From positions 6,014,001-6,078,000 of the forward strand of contig NZ_CP108100.1 in assembly GCF_036195045.1 (NCBI RefSeq): DNA of 64,000 nucleotides, given 5' to 3'. Of the stretch, positions 35,496 to 43,829 are shown piece after piece; position 1 is the stretch's first letter; each line of letters starts with the position of its first letter. A program made the translations under genes and the position numbers. The stretch comes from Streptomyces sp. NBC_00236 (lineage in GTDB: Bacteria > Actinomycetota > Actinomycetes > Streptomycetales > Streptomycetaceae). Under the pieces are notes generated by a model. It worked only from the letters and a program-made list of their open reading frames with translations. It was not told the DNA's origin and did not search any database.

Positions 35496-36611
35496 CTACT
35501 TCTGGCGCTTGTAGAACGGCAGCGCCACGACCTCGTACGGCTCGTGGCTGCCCCGGATGTCCACGCCGACGCCCTCGGTGCCGGGCGTGGCGTGCGCGGC
35601 GTCGACGTACGCCATGGCGATCGGCTTGCCGAGCGTGGGCGAGGGCGCACCCGAGGTGACCTCGCCGATGACCTGGCCGTCCGCAACGACCGAGAAACCG
35701 GCCCGCGGCACCCGGCGGCCCTCGGCGACCAGGCCGACGAGCTTGCGGGGCGGGGCGGTCTCGGCGCGCTGGGCGGCGGCCTCCAGGGCCTTGCGCCCGA
35801 CGAAGTCGCCCTCCTTCTCGAACTTCACGACCCGGCCCAGACCGGCGTCGAACGGCGTCAGCGCCGTGGTCAGCTCGTGTCCGTAGAGCGGCATGCCGGC
35901 CTCCAGGCGCAGCGTGTCGCGGCAGGAGAGCCCGCACGGGATCAGGCCACGCGAGGCGCCGGCCTCGGTGAGCGCCTTCCACAGCTGCTCGGCGTGCCCG
36001 GGCGCGACGAACAGCTCGAAGCCGTCCTCGCCGGTGTAGCCGGTACGGGCGATGAGCGCGGGAACCCCGGCGACCGTGCCCGGCAGCCCGGCGTAGTACT
36101 TCAGACCGTCCAGATCGGCGTCGGTGACGGCGGCCAGGATGGCGGGGGACTCGGGGCCCTGGACGGCGAGCAGCGCGTACGCGTCGCGGTCGTCGCGGAC
36201 CTCGGCGTCGAAGCCCTCGGCGCGCGCGGTCAGCGCGTCCAGCACGATCTGGGCGTTGCCGGCGTTGGCGACGACCATGTACTCCGTCTCACCGAGCCGG
36301 TAGACGATCAGGTCGTCCAGGATGCCGCCGTCCTCGGCGCAGATCATCGTGTAGCGGGCGCGGCCCACGGAGACGGTGCCGATGTTGCCGACGAGCGCGA
36401 AGTTCAGCAGCGCCACGGCCTCGGGACCGGTGACGGTGATCTCGCCCATGTGGGAGAGGTCGAAGAGCCCGGCCTTCGTGCGGACGGCGTTGTGCTCGTC
36501 GCGCTCACTGGCGTACCGCAGCGGCATGTCCCAGCCCGCGAAGTCGGTCATGGTCGCGCCCAGCGAACGGTGCAGGGCATCGAGGGCGGTGAGACGGGGG
36601 GCGGTGCTCAT
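35496..36611 (-). CDS. gcvT: Glycine cleavage system T protein (aminomethyltransferase)
   Basis: 371 residues from the ATG complementary to 36609-36611. It transfers the methylene group from the H-protein arm to tetrahydrofolate and releases ammonia. The N-terminal motif FAGWDMPLRY, the DLSHMGEI segment and the TGYTGEDGFE motif are all typical of GcvT. It is the first gene of the gcvT-gcvH-glyA operon and is directly preceded by a tandem glycine riboswitch, so expression should rise with glycine. An earlier in-frame ATG would add codons running towards the riboswitch expression platform and is less likely. Confidence 0.97.
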   Translation of the reverse strand: MSTAPRLTALDALHRSLGATMTDFAGWDMPLRYASERDEHNAVRTKAGLFDLSHMGEITVTGPEAVALLNFALVGNIGTVSVGRARYTMICAEDGGILDDLIVYRLGETEYMVVANAGNAQIVLDALTARAEGFDAEVRDDRDAYALLAVQGPESPAILAAVTDADLDGLKYYAGLPGTVAGVPALIARTGYTGEDGFELFVAPGHAEQLWKALTEAGASRGLIPCGLSCRDTLRLEAGMPLYGHELTTALTPFDAGLGRVVKFEKEGDFVGRKALEAAAQRAETAPPRKLVGLVAEGRRVPRAGFSVVADGQVIGEVTSGAPSPTLGKPIAMAYVDAAHATPGTEGVGVDIRGSHEPYEVVALPFYKRQK

Positions 36612-36655
36612 GGATAAAGGCTCCCAGGGCATGACGACGAGGACGATCCCTCCCC

Positions 36656-36846
36656 ATCTGTCATCGGAACCTGAGAGGTTCGCCGAGAGACCCCACAGGG
36701 GTTCGGCTTGCACCTTGGGTGGAGCCGCTGGGCGACTCGCTTTTCAGATCTGCCTCATCCACGCGGTACGGGGCCTGAGAGATTCAAGGGAGGATCTTGC
36801 TCCTTCGGCGCCCGGCACGGGGGCCGGGACTCTCCCGCGCGGATTC
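36656..36846 (-). promoter_or_regulatory. Tandem glycine riboswitch upstream of gcvT
   Basis: Read on the minus strand, two aptamers of the gcvT motif are visible. The first (about 36846-36768) contains GGGAGAGTCCC, GCCGAAGGAGCAAG and GAATCTCTCAGGC. The second (about 36755-36656) contains GCGAGTCGCC, GGTGCAAGCCG and GGCGAACCTCTCAGG. A short linker joins them, as in other cooperative tandem riboswitches. The second aptamer ends about 45 bases before the gcvT ATG, leaving room for an expression platform. No clear intrinsic terminator is seen there, so control may act on translation or by Rho. Confidence 0.95.
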
Positions 36847-37016
36847 GAGCGGCCTTTATGCAGTTGACGGGGTCATCATCGCACGCATTGCGGGAGAGTG
36901 GGGGGCCGGTACCGATGCCGGTCTCCTGCGGGATCCGGCGGGTCGGACGGTTGTGCCGCATTACCTTTTCTTTACACTTCTTGGGCAGGTGTGGGTCAGC
37001 CGACAGGGGGAGGGCG

Positions 37017-37703
37017 ATGACGTTGCAGCGGTACGCGACGACCGCGGGGGTCGCGCACGGCGCACTGCCCGCGCAGCCGGGGGCGCCGGCCAGGGAGATC
37101 GTGGGCCCGCACGCGCCCGTCGTACGGGATCTGCGGCAGCGGGACGGGCGCAGCCCGCGCGGCCTGCACTTCGCGGCCGGAGATGTGGTGGTGGTCTCCG
37201 GGCTGCCGGGCAGCGGCAAGTCGACGCTCATCGCCCGGGCCGTCTCGGCGCACGCCATCGACTCCCAGAACACCAGGGACCGCTGGGCGGCCCGGCTGCC
37301 CCGCTTACTCCCGTACGCCCTCTACCGCCCGCTCGTACGTGTCGCCCACTACTGGGGGCTGTGGCGGGTGCTGCGGTCCGGCGCCTCCGTCGTCGTCCAC
37401 GACTGCGGCACCCAGGCCTGGGTGCGCGGCTGGCTGGCCCGCGACGCCCGGCGCCGCGGCCGCACCCTGCACCTCGTCCTCCTCGACGTCACCCCGCGGA
37501 CGGCGAGGCAGGGGCAGCGCGAGCGCGGACGCGGAGTCTCCGGGTACGCGTTCGCCCGGCACCGCAAGGCCGTGGGGCGGCTGCTGCGGGACACCGAGTC
37601 GGGCCTGCTGCCGCTCGGCTGCGCCTCGGCGGTGCTGCTGGACCGGGAAGCGGCGGGCCTGCTGGCGCGGATCACATTCGCAGACGCACAGGGTGAGGCC
37701 TGA
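37017..37703 (+). CDS. P-loop ATP/GTP-binding protein (AAA-33/zeta-like kinase fold) with a TTA codon
   Basis: 228 residues from an ATG just after GGGGGAGGG. Walker A is GLPGSGKST (about 60-68), followed by IDSQNTRDRW where nucleotide kinases contact substrate. VVVHDCGTQ serves as a Walker-B-like strand, and a basic lid region reads RQGQRERGRGVSGYAFARHRK. The layout resembles small kinases of the AAA_33/zeta-toxin group, but the phosphoryl acceptor is unknown. Codon 37305-37307 is an in-frame TTA, making the gene a candidate for bldA control. It is transcribed divergently from the riboswitch-controlled gcv operon and sits upstream of two SseB-like genes in the same direction. Confidence 0.82.
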   Translation: MTLQRYATTAGVAHGALPAQPGAPAREIVGPHAPVVRDLRQRDGRSPRGLHFAAGDVVVVSGLPGSGKSTLIARAVSAHAIDSQNTRDRWAARLPRLLPYALYRPLVRVAHYWGLWRVLRSGASVVVHDCGTQAWVRGWLARDARRRGRTLHLVLLDVTPRTARQGQRERGRGVSGYAFARHRKAVGRLLRDTESGLLPLGCASAVLLDREAAGLLARITFADAQGEA

Positions 37704-37806
37704 AAACGACCTGTCCGATGGCTGGACAGCCCGTGTGCGACTGGCGGGTATCCGGGGCTGCGGCGTTAACCTCTTGCTGCACGACATGGGGTGAGAGAGG
37801 GAAGCA

Positions 37807-38577
37807 GTGGACATTCCGGCACCGGCCGGGCCCCATCCGCAGGGCGGATGGCCGGCCAACGAGCTCGAAGAAGTACTGAGCGCCTCGCTCGGCAGCCCGG
37901 ATGCGGGCGGCCGGCTGGTGGAGGTGCTCGGCCGCAGCCACCTCTGGGTGCCCCTGCCCAACGGCGGCTCGCCGGAGGCCACCGATCTGGATCTGCCGAC
38001 GCTGGACGTCGAGGGCGCCCCGTACGTCCCCGTGTTCAGCTCCGAACACCAGTTCCTCACCTGTGTCGGCGCGCACATGTCGTTCGCCGTGGCCCCCGCA
38101 CGCGAGTTCGCCCGGGGCCTGCCCCCGCAGCTCGGCATCGCGGTGAACCCGGGCGGCGCGGTCGGCATGCCACTGCCGCCACCCGCCGTCGCCGAGCTCT
38201 GCCGGGCCGGGCGCACCGTACTGGACGGGCCGGCCAGCGGCGGCCGGGTCCGGCTGTACGAGCCGGACTGGCAGGAGGAGCCCGTCGACTTCCTCTCCGC
38301 CGCGGCCGGCGAGTTCGAGGAGAGCGGCGTCGTGCTCAGCGCCCGCCGGGCCCTCGCCAGCATCGAGGGCGGTGACCCCGTCCTCTTCGTCGGCGTCGAG
38401 TTCTCCACCTGGGACGGTGCCGGACGCAACGCCCCGATGGACGCCCTGGGACGGGCCCTGGGGCGCGTCGAGGTGCCGTGGCCGGTCAACCTCGTGCTGC
38501 TCGACGTCGCTCAGGACCCGGTGGCCGACTGGATGCGGGCACGGGTGCGGCCCTTCTATCAGCGCGCCGCCGAGTAG
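37807..38577 (+). CDS. SseB-family protein (enhanced serine sensitivity-like), copy 1
   Basis: 256 residues from a GTG with SD GAGAGAGGGAAG. The first half is an SseB N-terminal domain (VLGRSHLWVPLPNGG, PYVPVFSSEHQFLTC, GIAVNPGG). The second half matches the SseB C-terminal domain. E. coli SseB was named because overexpression makes cells sensitive to serine; its biochemical role is still unknown. Its place between the serine/glycine genes and a second SseB-like gene fits a link to serine metabolism, but that is inference. It is a soluble, cytoplasmic protein. A terminator hairpin lies 23 bases downstream. Confidence 0.85.
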   Translation: MDIPAPAGPHPQGGWPANELEEVLSASLGSPDAGGRLVEVLGRSHLWVPLPNGGSPEATDLDLPTLDVEGAPYVPVFSSEHQFLTCVGAHMSFAVAPAREFARGLPPQLGIAVNPGGAVGMPLPPPAVAELCRAGRTVLDGPASGGRVRLYEPDWQEEPVDFLSAAAGEFEESGVVLSARRALASIEGGDPVLFVGVEFSTWDGAGRNAPMDALGRALGRVEVPWPVNLVLLDVAQDPVADWMRARVRPFYQRAAE

Positions 38578-38599
38578 CGGTACGGCACGGGCCACGGCG

Positions 38600-38626
38600 C
38601 CGCGGGACGAGCGCCCGGTCCCGCGG
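38600..38626 (+). terminator. Hairpin between the two SseB-like genes
   Basis: A 9-bp perfect stem, CCGCGGGAC (38600-38608) with GTCCCGCGG (38618-38626), and a nine-base loop, 23 bases after the first SseB-like gene. Confidence 0.6.
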
Positions 38627-38750
38627 AGTCAAGTCGGTGTCAGGGCCGCCGCATAAGCTGGTTTGATGGCTGGTGCCTCGGCACCGAGCCGTCCCCGAGA
38701 GCCCGGGAGCGGCAGCCGAGACGTTGGATCGAAGAGGGGCGGGACCCAGG

Positions 38751-39557
38751 GTGAGTGCGGCAGGCAGCGCGGCGGCCGGGCAGGTCGAGCACATGCTGCG
38801 CCAAGTGACGCCCGGGCGCTACGACGCTTACGAGGCACTCCTCCAGGCACTGGCGGCCGACCGGATCTGGATGCTGCTCTGGCACGGCCGGGCCGGCTCG
38901 CCCGACGCCCAGTACGGCAACATGGAGATCGAGGGCCTCGGCTACGCCCCCTGCGTCACTTCGGCCCAGGAGCTCTCCGCCAGCGGCTGGAACCGCGACC
39001 ACGAGGTCGTCAGCGGCCGCGACATCGCCCGCGCCCTGTTCCCCGACCGCTGGGGCATCTGGCTGAATCCGCACGCTCCGGGCGGCGGAGTCGGCATTCC
39101 CTGGCTGGACCTGCGCAGGATCGCCACCGGCCTGGACCGGATGCCCGCCGGTCCGCTGCGGATCAGCGAGCCCGCCATCGAGATCCCGCAGTTCTACGCG
39201 CAGCTCACGCAGCACGCCCACCACACCCCCGCGATCCGCTCGCTGCGCCGTGCCTGGGTGCAGCCCGCACTCGGCGTCGCGTACCTCGCCATCGGTCTCG
39301 ATCTGTACGACACGAGCGGCCCGTCCGTCGACGCCGTGCGGGCGATGATGCAGCAGTCCATCGGCACGGTCCCGGAGGGACTTCCGGTGTCCACCGTCGC
39401 GATGGCCGACGAGTACGACCCGGTCGCGATGTGGCTGCGCGTCAACTCCCGTCCGTTCTACGACCGCGAGCCGCACGCCCCGGCCGGCCGGGGCGCGGCC
39501 GTCGCTCCCGGTTACGGCTACCCGCAGGCGCCCGGCCCCGCCCCGCGCGCCTACTAG
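38751..39557 (+). CDS. SseB-family protein, copy 2
   Basis: 268 residues from a GTG preceded by AGAGGGG at 38733-38739; the frame is open upstream to 38673, but the SD favours this start. The N-terminal part (RIWMLLWHGRAG, GYAPCVTSAQEL, WGIWLNPHAPGGGVGIP) aligns in pattern with the first SseB-like protein. The C-terminal part ends VAMWLRVNSRPFYDRE, equivalent to VADWMRARVRPFYQR in copy 1. The two are therefore diverged tandem paralogues. The last 30 residues are a Gly/Pro/Ala-rich tail absent from copy 1. Function unknown. Confidence 0.82.
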   Translation: MSAAGSAAAGQVEHMLRQVTPGRYDAYEALLQALAADRIWMLLWHGRAGSPDAQYGNMEIEGLGYAPCVTSAQELSASGWNRDHEVVSGRDIARALFPDRWGIWLNPHAPGGGVGIPWLDLRRIATGLDRMPAGPLRISEPAIEIPQFYAQLTQHAHHTPAIRSLRRAWVQPALGVAYLAIGLDLYDTSGPSVDAVRAMMQQSIGTVPEGLPVSTVAMADEYDPVAMWLRVNSRPFYDREPHAPAGRGAAVAPGYGYPQAPGPAPRAY

Positions 39558-39951
39558 GCCCGCCCGGGCCCGGCCCCAGGGGCGGACAAACGGCCCTCCG
39601 CCGGACAAGGTGCCCGCCGCGGTAACCCCAATCGCCACTCAATGGCGGCTGTTGGGCGTCATGTCCGTTCTGGTGGATTAGCGGCCGAGTGGTCCGCTCA
39701 CTCGATCAAGCTGTCCGGATAACGGAAGCTCACTGACCGCATCACGGTTGAGCAAACATTCCCCGTCAGGTCTGGCGGGTGATCGCGAAGTGGCTGAAGA
39801 CTCCACACAGCAGGTGCTCCATGCCCTTCGCGCCCCACTCACGAGCAGGGTCCGTACGGCCGCGCACCGTCGCACGATTCAGGTTATGAAGAAGCCGCTA
39901 CAGCGGCGGTCATGGGCCGGCCACCGCCGGCCGAGAGGGGTCTCCAGCGCA
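39558..39951. other. Upstream region of the opp operon
   Basis: 394 bases. The oppC frame remains open back to ATG 39748, with another ATG at 39886, but protein similarity begins at 39952, so this is treated as leader DNA. A short inverted repeat CGCCA-n5-TGGCG lies at 39633-39647. The operon promoter should be here; no clear -10/-35 pair was identified. Confidence 0.5.
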
Positions 39952-40944
39952 ATGACGGCACCTATCGAGACCACCAGGGCGGATGCACAGCCCGAAGCGG
40001 TGCTGGAAGGCGCAGGCCGTAAGGAGATCGAAGGCCGCTCGCTCGGCCGCATCGCCTGGACCCGCTTCAAGCGGGACAAGGCGGCCATGGCCGGTGGCAT
40101 CGTTGTCGTGCTGCTGATCCTCGCCGCCGTCCTGTCCAAGCCGCTCCAGTCGCTCCTGGGGCTCGACCCCAACGCGTTCAACCAGAGCCTGGTCGACCCC
40201 GTCCTGCTGGCGCCCAAGGGCGACTTCGGCGGGATGAGCCTGGACCACCCGCTCGGTGTCGAGCCGCAGACCGGCCGCGACATCCTCGCGCGCATCCTCG
40301 AAGGCTCCTGGGTCTCCCTCGTGGTCGCCGTCGGCTCCACGCTGCTGTCCGTCGTCATCGGTGTCGTCATGGGCGTCGTGGCGGGGTTCTACGGCGGCTG
40401 GGTGGACGGCGTCATCAGCCGGCTGATGGACACCTTCCTCGCCTTCCCGCTGCTGCTCTTCGCGATCTCCATCTCCGCCTCCCTCCAGGGCAACGCCTTC
40501 GGGATGGAAGGGCTCACGCTGCGGATCGCGGTCCTGATCTTCGTGATCGGCTTCTTCAGCTGGCCGTACATCGGCCGCATCGTCCGCGCACAGACCCTGT
40601 CGCTCCGGGAGCGCGAGTTCGTCGAGGCGGCCAGGTCGCTGGGCGCCCGCGGACCGTTCATCCTCTTCCGCGAGCTGCTGCCCAACCTGATCGCGCCGAT
40701 CCTCGTGTACGCGACGCTGCTGATCCCCACGAACATCCTCTTCGAGGCGTCCCTGTCGTTCCTCGGCGTGGGTATCGCGCCGCCGCAGGCGTCCTGGGGC
40801 GGCATGCTCACCCAGGCGGTCGACCTCTACGAGGTGGACCCGATGTTCATGGTCATCCCCGGTATGGCGATCTTCATCACCGTGCTGGCCTTCAATCTGC
40901 TGGGGGACGGGCTGCGTGACGCACTCGACCCTCGTGGCAAGTAA
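39952..40944 (+). CDS. oppC: Oligopeptide ABC transporter permease, OppC/DppC type
   Basis: 330 residues from the ATG at 39952, with GAGAGGGG eleven bases upstream. Longer starts at 39886 and 39748 are open but lack similarity. There is an N-terminal cytoplasmic segment (IEGRSLGRIAWTRFKRDKAAM), then a helix, an external loop and five further helices. The EAA cytoplasmic loop reads EFVEAARSLGARGPFILFRELLPN and contacts the ATPases. It forms the membrane channel with OppB. The gene order C-A-B-D-F puts this permease first, apart from the other. Confidence 0.92.
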   Translation: MTAPIETTRADAQPEAVLEGAGRKEIEGRSLGRIAWTRFKRDKAAMAGGIVVVLLILAAVLSKPLQSLLGLDPNAFNQSLVDPVLLAPKGDFGGMSLDHPLGVEPQTGRDILARILEGSWVSLVVAVGSTLLSVVIGVVMGVVAGFYGGWVDGVISRLMDTFLAFPLLLFAISISASLQGNAFGMEGLTLRIAVLIFVIGFFSWPYIGRIVRAQTLSLREREFVEAARSLGARGPFILFRELLPNLIAPILVYATLLIPTNILFEASLSFLGVGIAPPQASWGGMLTQAVDLYEVDPMFMVIPGMAIFITVLAFNLLGDGLRDALDPRGK

Positions 40945-40988
40945 TCGCGGCAATGCCGCACTGGACTAGCGAGGGGGCTTTCCTCACC

Positions 40989-42749
40989 ATGCAGAACAGA
41001 AAGACAGCAGCCGCCATAGCGGTGGCCGTAGCGGTGTCGCTCGGCGCCTCGGCGTGCAGCAGCGACTCGGACAGCGGCGGCAAGGGCGGTGGCGGCGGCA
41101 GTGCCAAGGCGGACGCCGGCCTGTCGAGCATCGTCAACGTGAGCGACAAGAAGGGGGGGACGGTCACGTACGAGCACACCAGTGGCCCGGACTCCCTGGA
41201 CCCCGGTAACACGTACTACGGCTGGGTGCAGAACTTCGCCCGTCTGTACGCGCGTTCGCTGGTGACCTTCAAGCCGGCCGCCGGCAAGGAGAGCCTGCAG
41301 GTCGTTCCCGACCTGGCCACCGGCCTCGGCAAGGCCAGCGCGGACGCCAAGACCTGGACGTACACGCTCCGCAAGGGCGTGAAGTTCGAGGACGGCACCG
41401 AGATCACCTCGAAGGACGTCAAGTACGCCATCGAGCGCTCCAACTTCGCGCCGGAGGCCCTGTCCAACGGCCCGACGTACTTCAAGGCCTACCTCGAGGG
41501 CGGCGACAAGTACAAGGGTCCGTACAAGGACAAGTCCCCCGAGGGCCTCAAGTCCATCGAGACCCCGGACGACCAGACGATCGTCTTCAAGCTGAACAAG
41601 CCGTTCGCCGACATGGACTACCTCGCCGCCTTCTCGCAGACGGCGCCGATCCAGCAGAAGGCCGACACGGGCGCCAGCTACGTGCAGAAGATGGTCTCCT
41701 CGGGTCCGTACAAGTTCTCGGCCTACGACGAGAGCAAGGGCGCGACGCTCGTCCGCAACCCGGAGTGGGACGCCAAGACGGACCCGATCCGCAAGGCGCT
41801 GCCGGACAAGATCGAGCTCAAGTTCAACGTCAACCCCACCACGGTCGACGACCACCTGCTCAACGACGTCACCACCGCGGACATCGCGGGCACGGGTCTG
41901 CAGTCCAAGACCCAGCCCAAGGTCCTCGTCAAGGCGTCGGAGAAGGCGAAGACGGACAACCCGTACGCCGGCGCCCTGCAGTACCTGGCGCTGAACGTCA
42001 ACGTGAAGCCGTTCGACAACGCCGAGTGCCGCAAGGCCGTCCAGTACGCGGTCGACAAGCAGAGCATGGTCGACTCGATCGGCGGCTCGGTCAAGGGCGA
42101 CCCGGCCTCCACGGTCATCCCCCCCACCGTCGCCGGTTACAAGAAGTTCGACCTGTACCCGAGCGAGGGCAGCAAGGGCGACGCCGCGAAGGCCAAGGAG
42201 CACCTGACCAAGTGCGGTCACCCGGACGGCTTCAAGACCACGCTGACGGCGCGTTCCGACCGTCCTGACGAGGTCACCGCCGCCACGCAGCTCCAGGGCA
42301 GCCTGAAGAAGATCGGTATCACCGCCGAGATCAAGCAGTTCCCGGCGGACAAGTACTTCACCGACTTCGCGGGTGTCCCGAACTGGGTCCACAAGAACAA
42401 CGCGGGCATGATGATGATGGCCTGGGGTGCCGACTGGCCGACCGGCTTCGGCTTCCTCGACCAGATCGTGAACGGTACGGCCATCAAGCCGTCCGGCGGC
42501 ACGAACCTGATGGAGCTCAACGACAAGGGGATCAACGAGCTCCTCGTCAAGGGCATCGGCACCGTCGACACCGCGGCGCGCAACGCGACGTGGGGCGAGG
42601 TCGACCAGAAGGTCATGGAGAACGCCTCGGTCGTTCCCCTCTTCTACCGCAAGAACCTGCTGTACCGCCCGGACTCCGCGGCGAACGTGACCGTCACCGA
42701 CGCGTACCTCGGCATGTACGACTACGTGCTCATGACGTCCACCAAGTAA
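40989..42749 (+). CDS. oppA: Oligopeptide-binding lipoprotein, OppA/DppA type
   Basis: 586 residues from the ATG at 40989, preceded by GAGGGGG; an ATG at 40953 would spoil the signal peptide. The lipoprotein signal (AAAIAVAVAVSLGASAC, Cys about 23) is followed by a Ser/Gly linker. The SBP_bac_5 fold spans about 60-580, with typical blocks such as TYEHTSGPDSLDPGN, RKGVKFEDGTEITSKDVKYAIER and YLALNVNVKPFDNAECRKAVQYA. It catches extracellular peptides and delivers them to OppB/OppC. The gap of 44 bases from oppC indicates one operon. In Streptomyces such systems can also import signalling peptides (BldK), but this one cannot be assigned to that role from sequence alone. Confidence 0.93.
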   Translation: MQNRKTAAAIAVAVAVSLGASACSSDSDSGGKGGGGGSAKADAGLSSIVNVSDKKGGTVTYEHTSGPDSLDPGNTYYGWVQNFARLYARSLVTFKPAAGKESLQVVPDLATGLGKASADAKTWTYTLRKGVKFEDGTEITSKDVKYAIERSNFAPEALSNGPTYFKAYLEGGDKYKGPYKDKSPEGLKSIETPDDQTIVFKLNKPFADMDYLAAFSQTAPIQQKADTGASYVQKMVSSGPYKFSAYDESKGATLVRNPEWDAKTDPIRKALPDKIELKFNVNPTTVDDHLLNDVTTADIAGTGLQSKTQPKVLVKASEKAKTDNPYAGALQYLALNVNVKPFDNAECRKAVQYAVDKQSMVDSIGGSVKGDPASTVIPPTVAGYKKFDLYPSEGSKGDAAKAKEHLTKCGHPDGFKTTLTARSDRPDEVTAATQLQGSLKKIGITAEIKQFPADKYFTDFAGVPNWVHKNNAGMMMMAWGADWPTGFGFLDQIVNGTAIKPSGGTNLMELNDKGINELLVKGIGTVDTAARNATWGEVDQKVMENASVVPLFYRKNLLYRPDSAANVTVTDAYLGMYDYVLMTSTK

Positions 42750-42806
42750 CACCTGTTCATCAAAAGCATCCCCTGAAAGGCAGGTGAAGGCGCCGGGCCG
42801 GCGGGC

Positions 42807-43829
42807 GTGACCCGTCCGCCCGCCCGGCGCCGCACGGCTGTGGCTGCGTACATCATCCGACGCGTATTCGCCGCGGTGTTGCTGCTGCTGGTGGTCAGCG
42901 CAGTCACGTTCGCGATCTTCTTCCTGGTGCCCCGCCTCGGCGGGCAGACCCTCGACTCCATGGCCGCCCAGTACGTCGGCAAGAGCCCCGACCCCGACGT
43001 CATCGCAGCGGTCAAGAAGAACCTGGGGCTGGACCAGCCCCTGTATCTCCAGTACTGGCACTTCATCAAGGGCATCGTCGTCGGCGCCGAGTACCAGTTC
43101 GGCCCCGACCCGGTCACCTGCAACGCGCCCTGCTTCGGGTACTCGTTCAAGACGCACACCGAGATCTGGCCGCAGCTCGTCGACCGCATCCCGGTCACGT
43201 TCTCGCTGGCGATCGGTGCCGCTGTCATCTGGGTGGTGTCCGGTGTCGCGATCGGTGTCGTCTCCGCACTGAAGCGCGGATCGTTCTTCGACCGCATCTC
43301 CATGGGCGTCGCCCTCGCCGGTGTCTCGCTGCCGATGTTCTTCACCGGCCTCGTGGTCCTGGCGCTCTTCGGCAACGGGGAGTACGTCCCCTTCACCGAC
43401 GACCCGGTCGCGTGGGCGGGCAGTCTGGTCCTGCCCTGGTGCACCCTCGCCCTGCTCTACTCCGCGCTCTACGCCCGGCTCACCCGGGCCGGGATGCTGG
43501 AGACGATGGGCGAGGACTACATCAGAACCGCGCGGGCCAAGGGCCTCAAGGAACGCAAGGTGGTCGTCAAACACGGGCTGCGCTCCGCGCTCACCCCGCT
43601 GGTCACGATCTTCGGCATGGACTTCGCGCTGCTGCTGGGCGGCGCGGTCATCACCGAACGAGTCTTCTCCTTCCAGGGCCTGGGCGCCTTCGCCATCCAG
43701 GGCGTGACCACCGCCGACCTTCCCAAGGTGATGGGCGTGACCCTGGTCGCCGCCTTCTTCATCGTCCTCTGCAACCTGCTGGTGGACCTCGTGTACGCCG
43801 CGATCGACCCCCGGGTGAGGCTCTCATGA
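42807..43829 (+). CDS. oppB: Oligopeptide ABC transporter permease, OppB/DppB type
   Basis: 340 residues from a GTG at 42807; a second GTG at 42840, giving MAAYIIRRVF, is equally plausible and neither has a strong SD. The first helix (AAVLLLLVVSAVTFAIFFLVP), a large external loop with two cysteines (VTCNAPCFG) and five more helices follow the OppB pattern. The EAA loop reads DYIRTARAKGLKERKVVVKHGLRSALTPL. It pairs with OppC in the membrane. Its stop overlaps the oppD ATG (ATGA), so translation is coupled. Confidence 0.92.
   Translation: MTRPPARRRTAVAAYIIRRVFAAVLLLLVVSAVTFAIFFLVPRLGGQTLDSMAAQYVGKSPDPDVIAAVKKNLGLDQPLYLQYWHFIKGIVVGAEYQFGPDPVTCNAPCFGYSFKTHTEIWPQLVDRIPVTFSLAIGAAVIWVVSGVAIGVVSALKRGSFFDRISMGVALAGVSLPMFFTGLVVLALFGNGEYVPFTDDPVAWAGSLVLPWCTLALLYSALYARLTRAGMLETMGEDYIRTARAKGLKERKVVVKHGLRSALTPLVTIFGMDFALLLGGAVITERVFSFQGLGAFAIQGVTTADLPKVMGVTLVAAFFIVLCNLLVDLVYAAIDPRVRLS

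Noticed and set aside
39748..39951. N-terminal extension of OppC from ATG 39748 or 39886
   Set aside because: The extra residues are basic and unlike permease N-termini, while the ATG at 39952 has a purine-rich SD and is where similarity begins.
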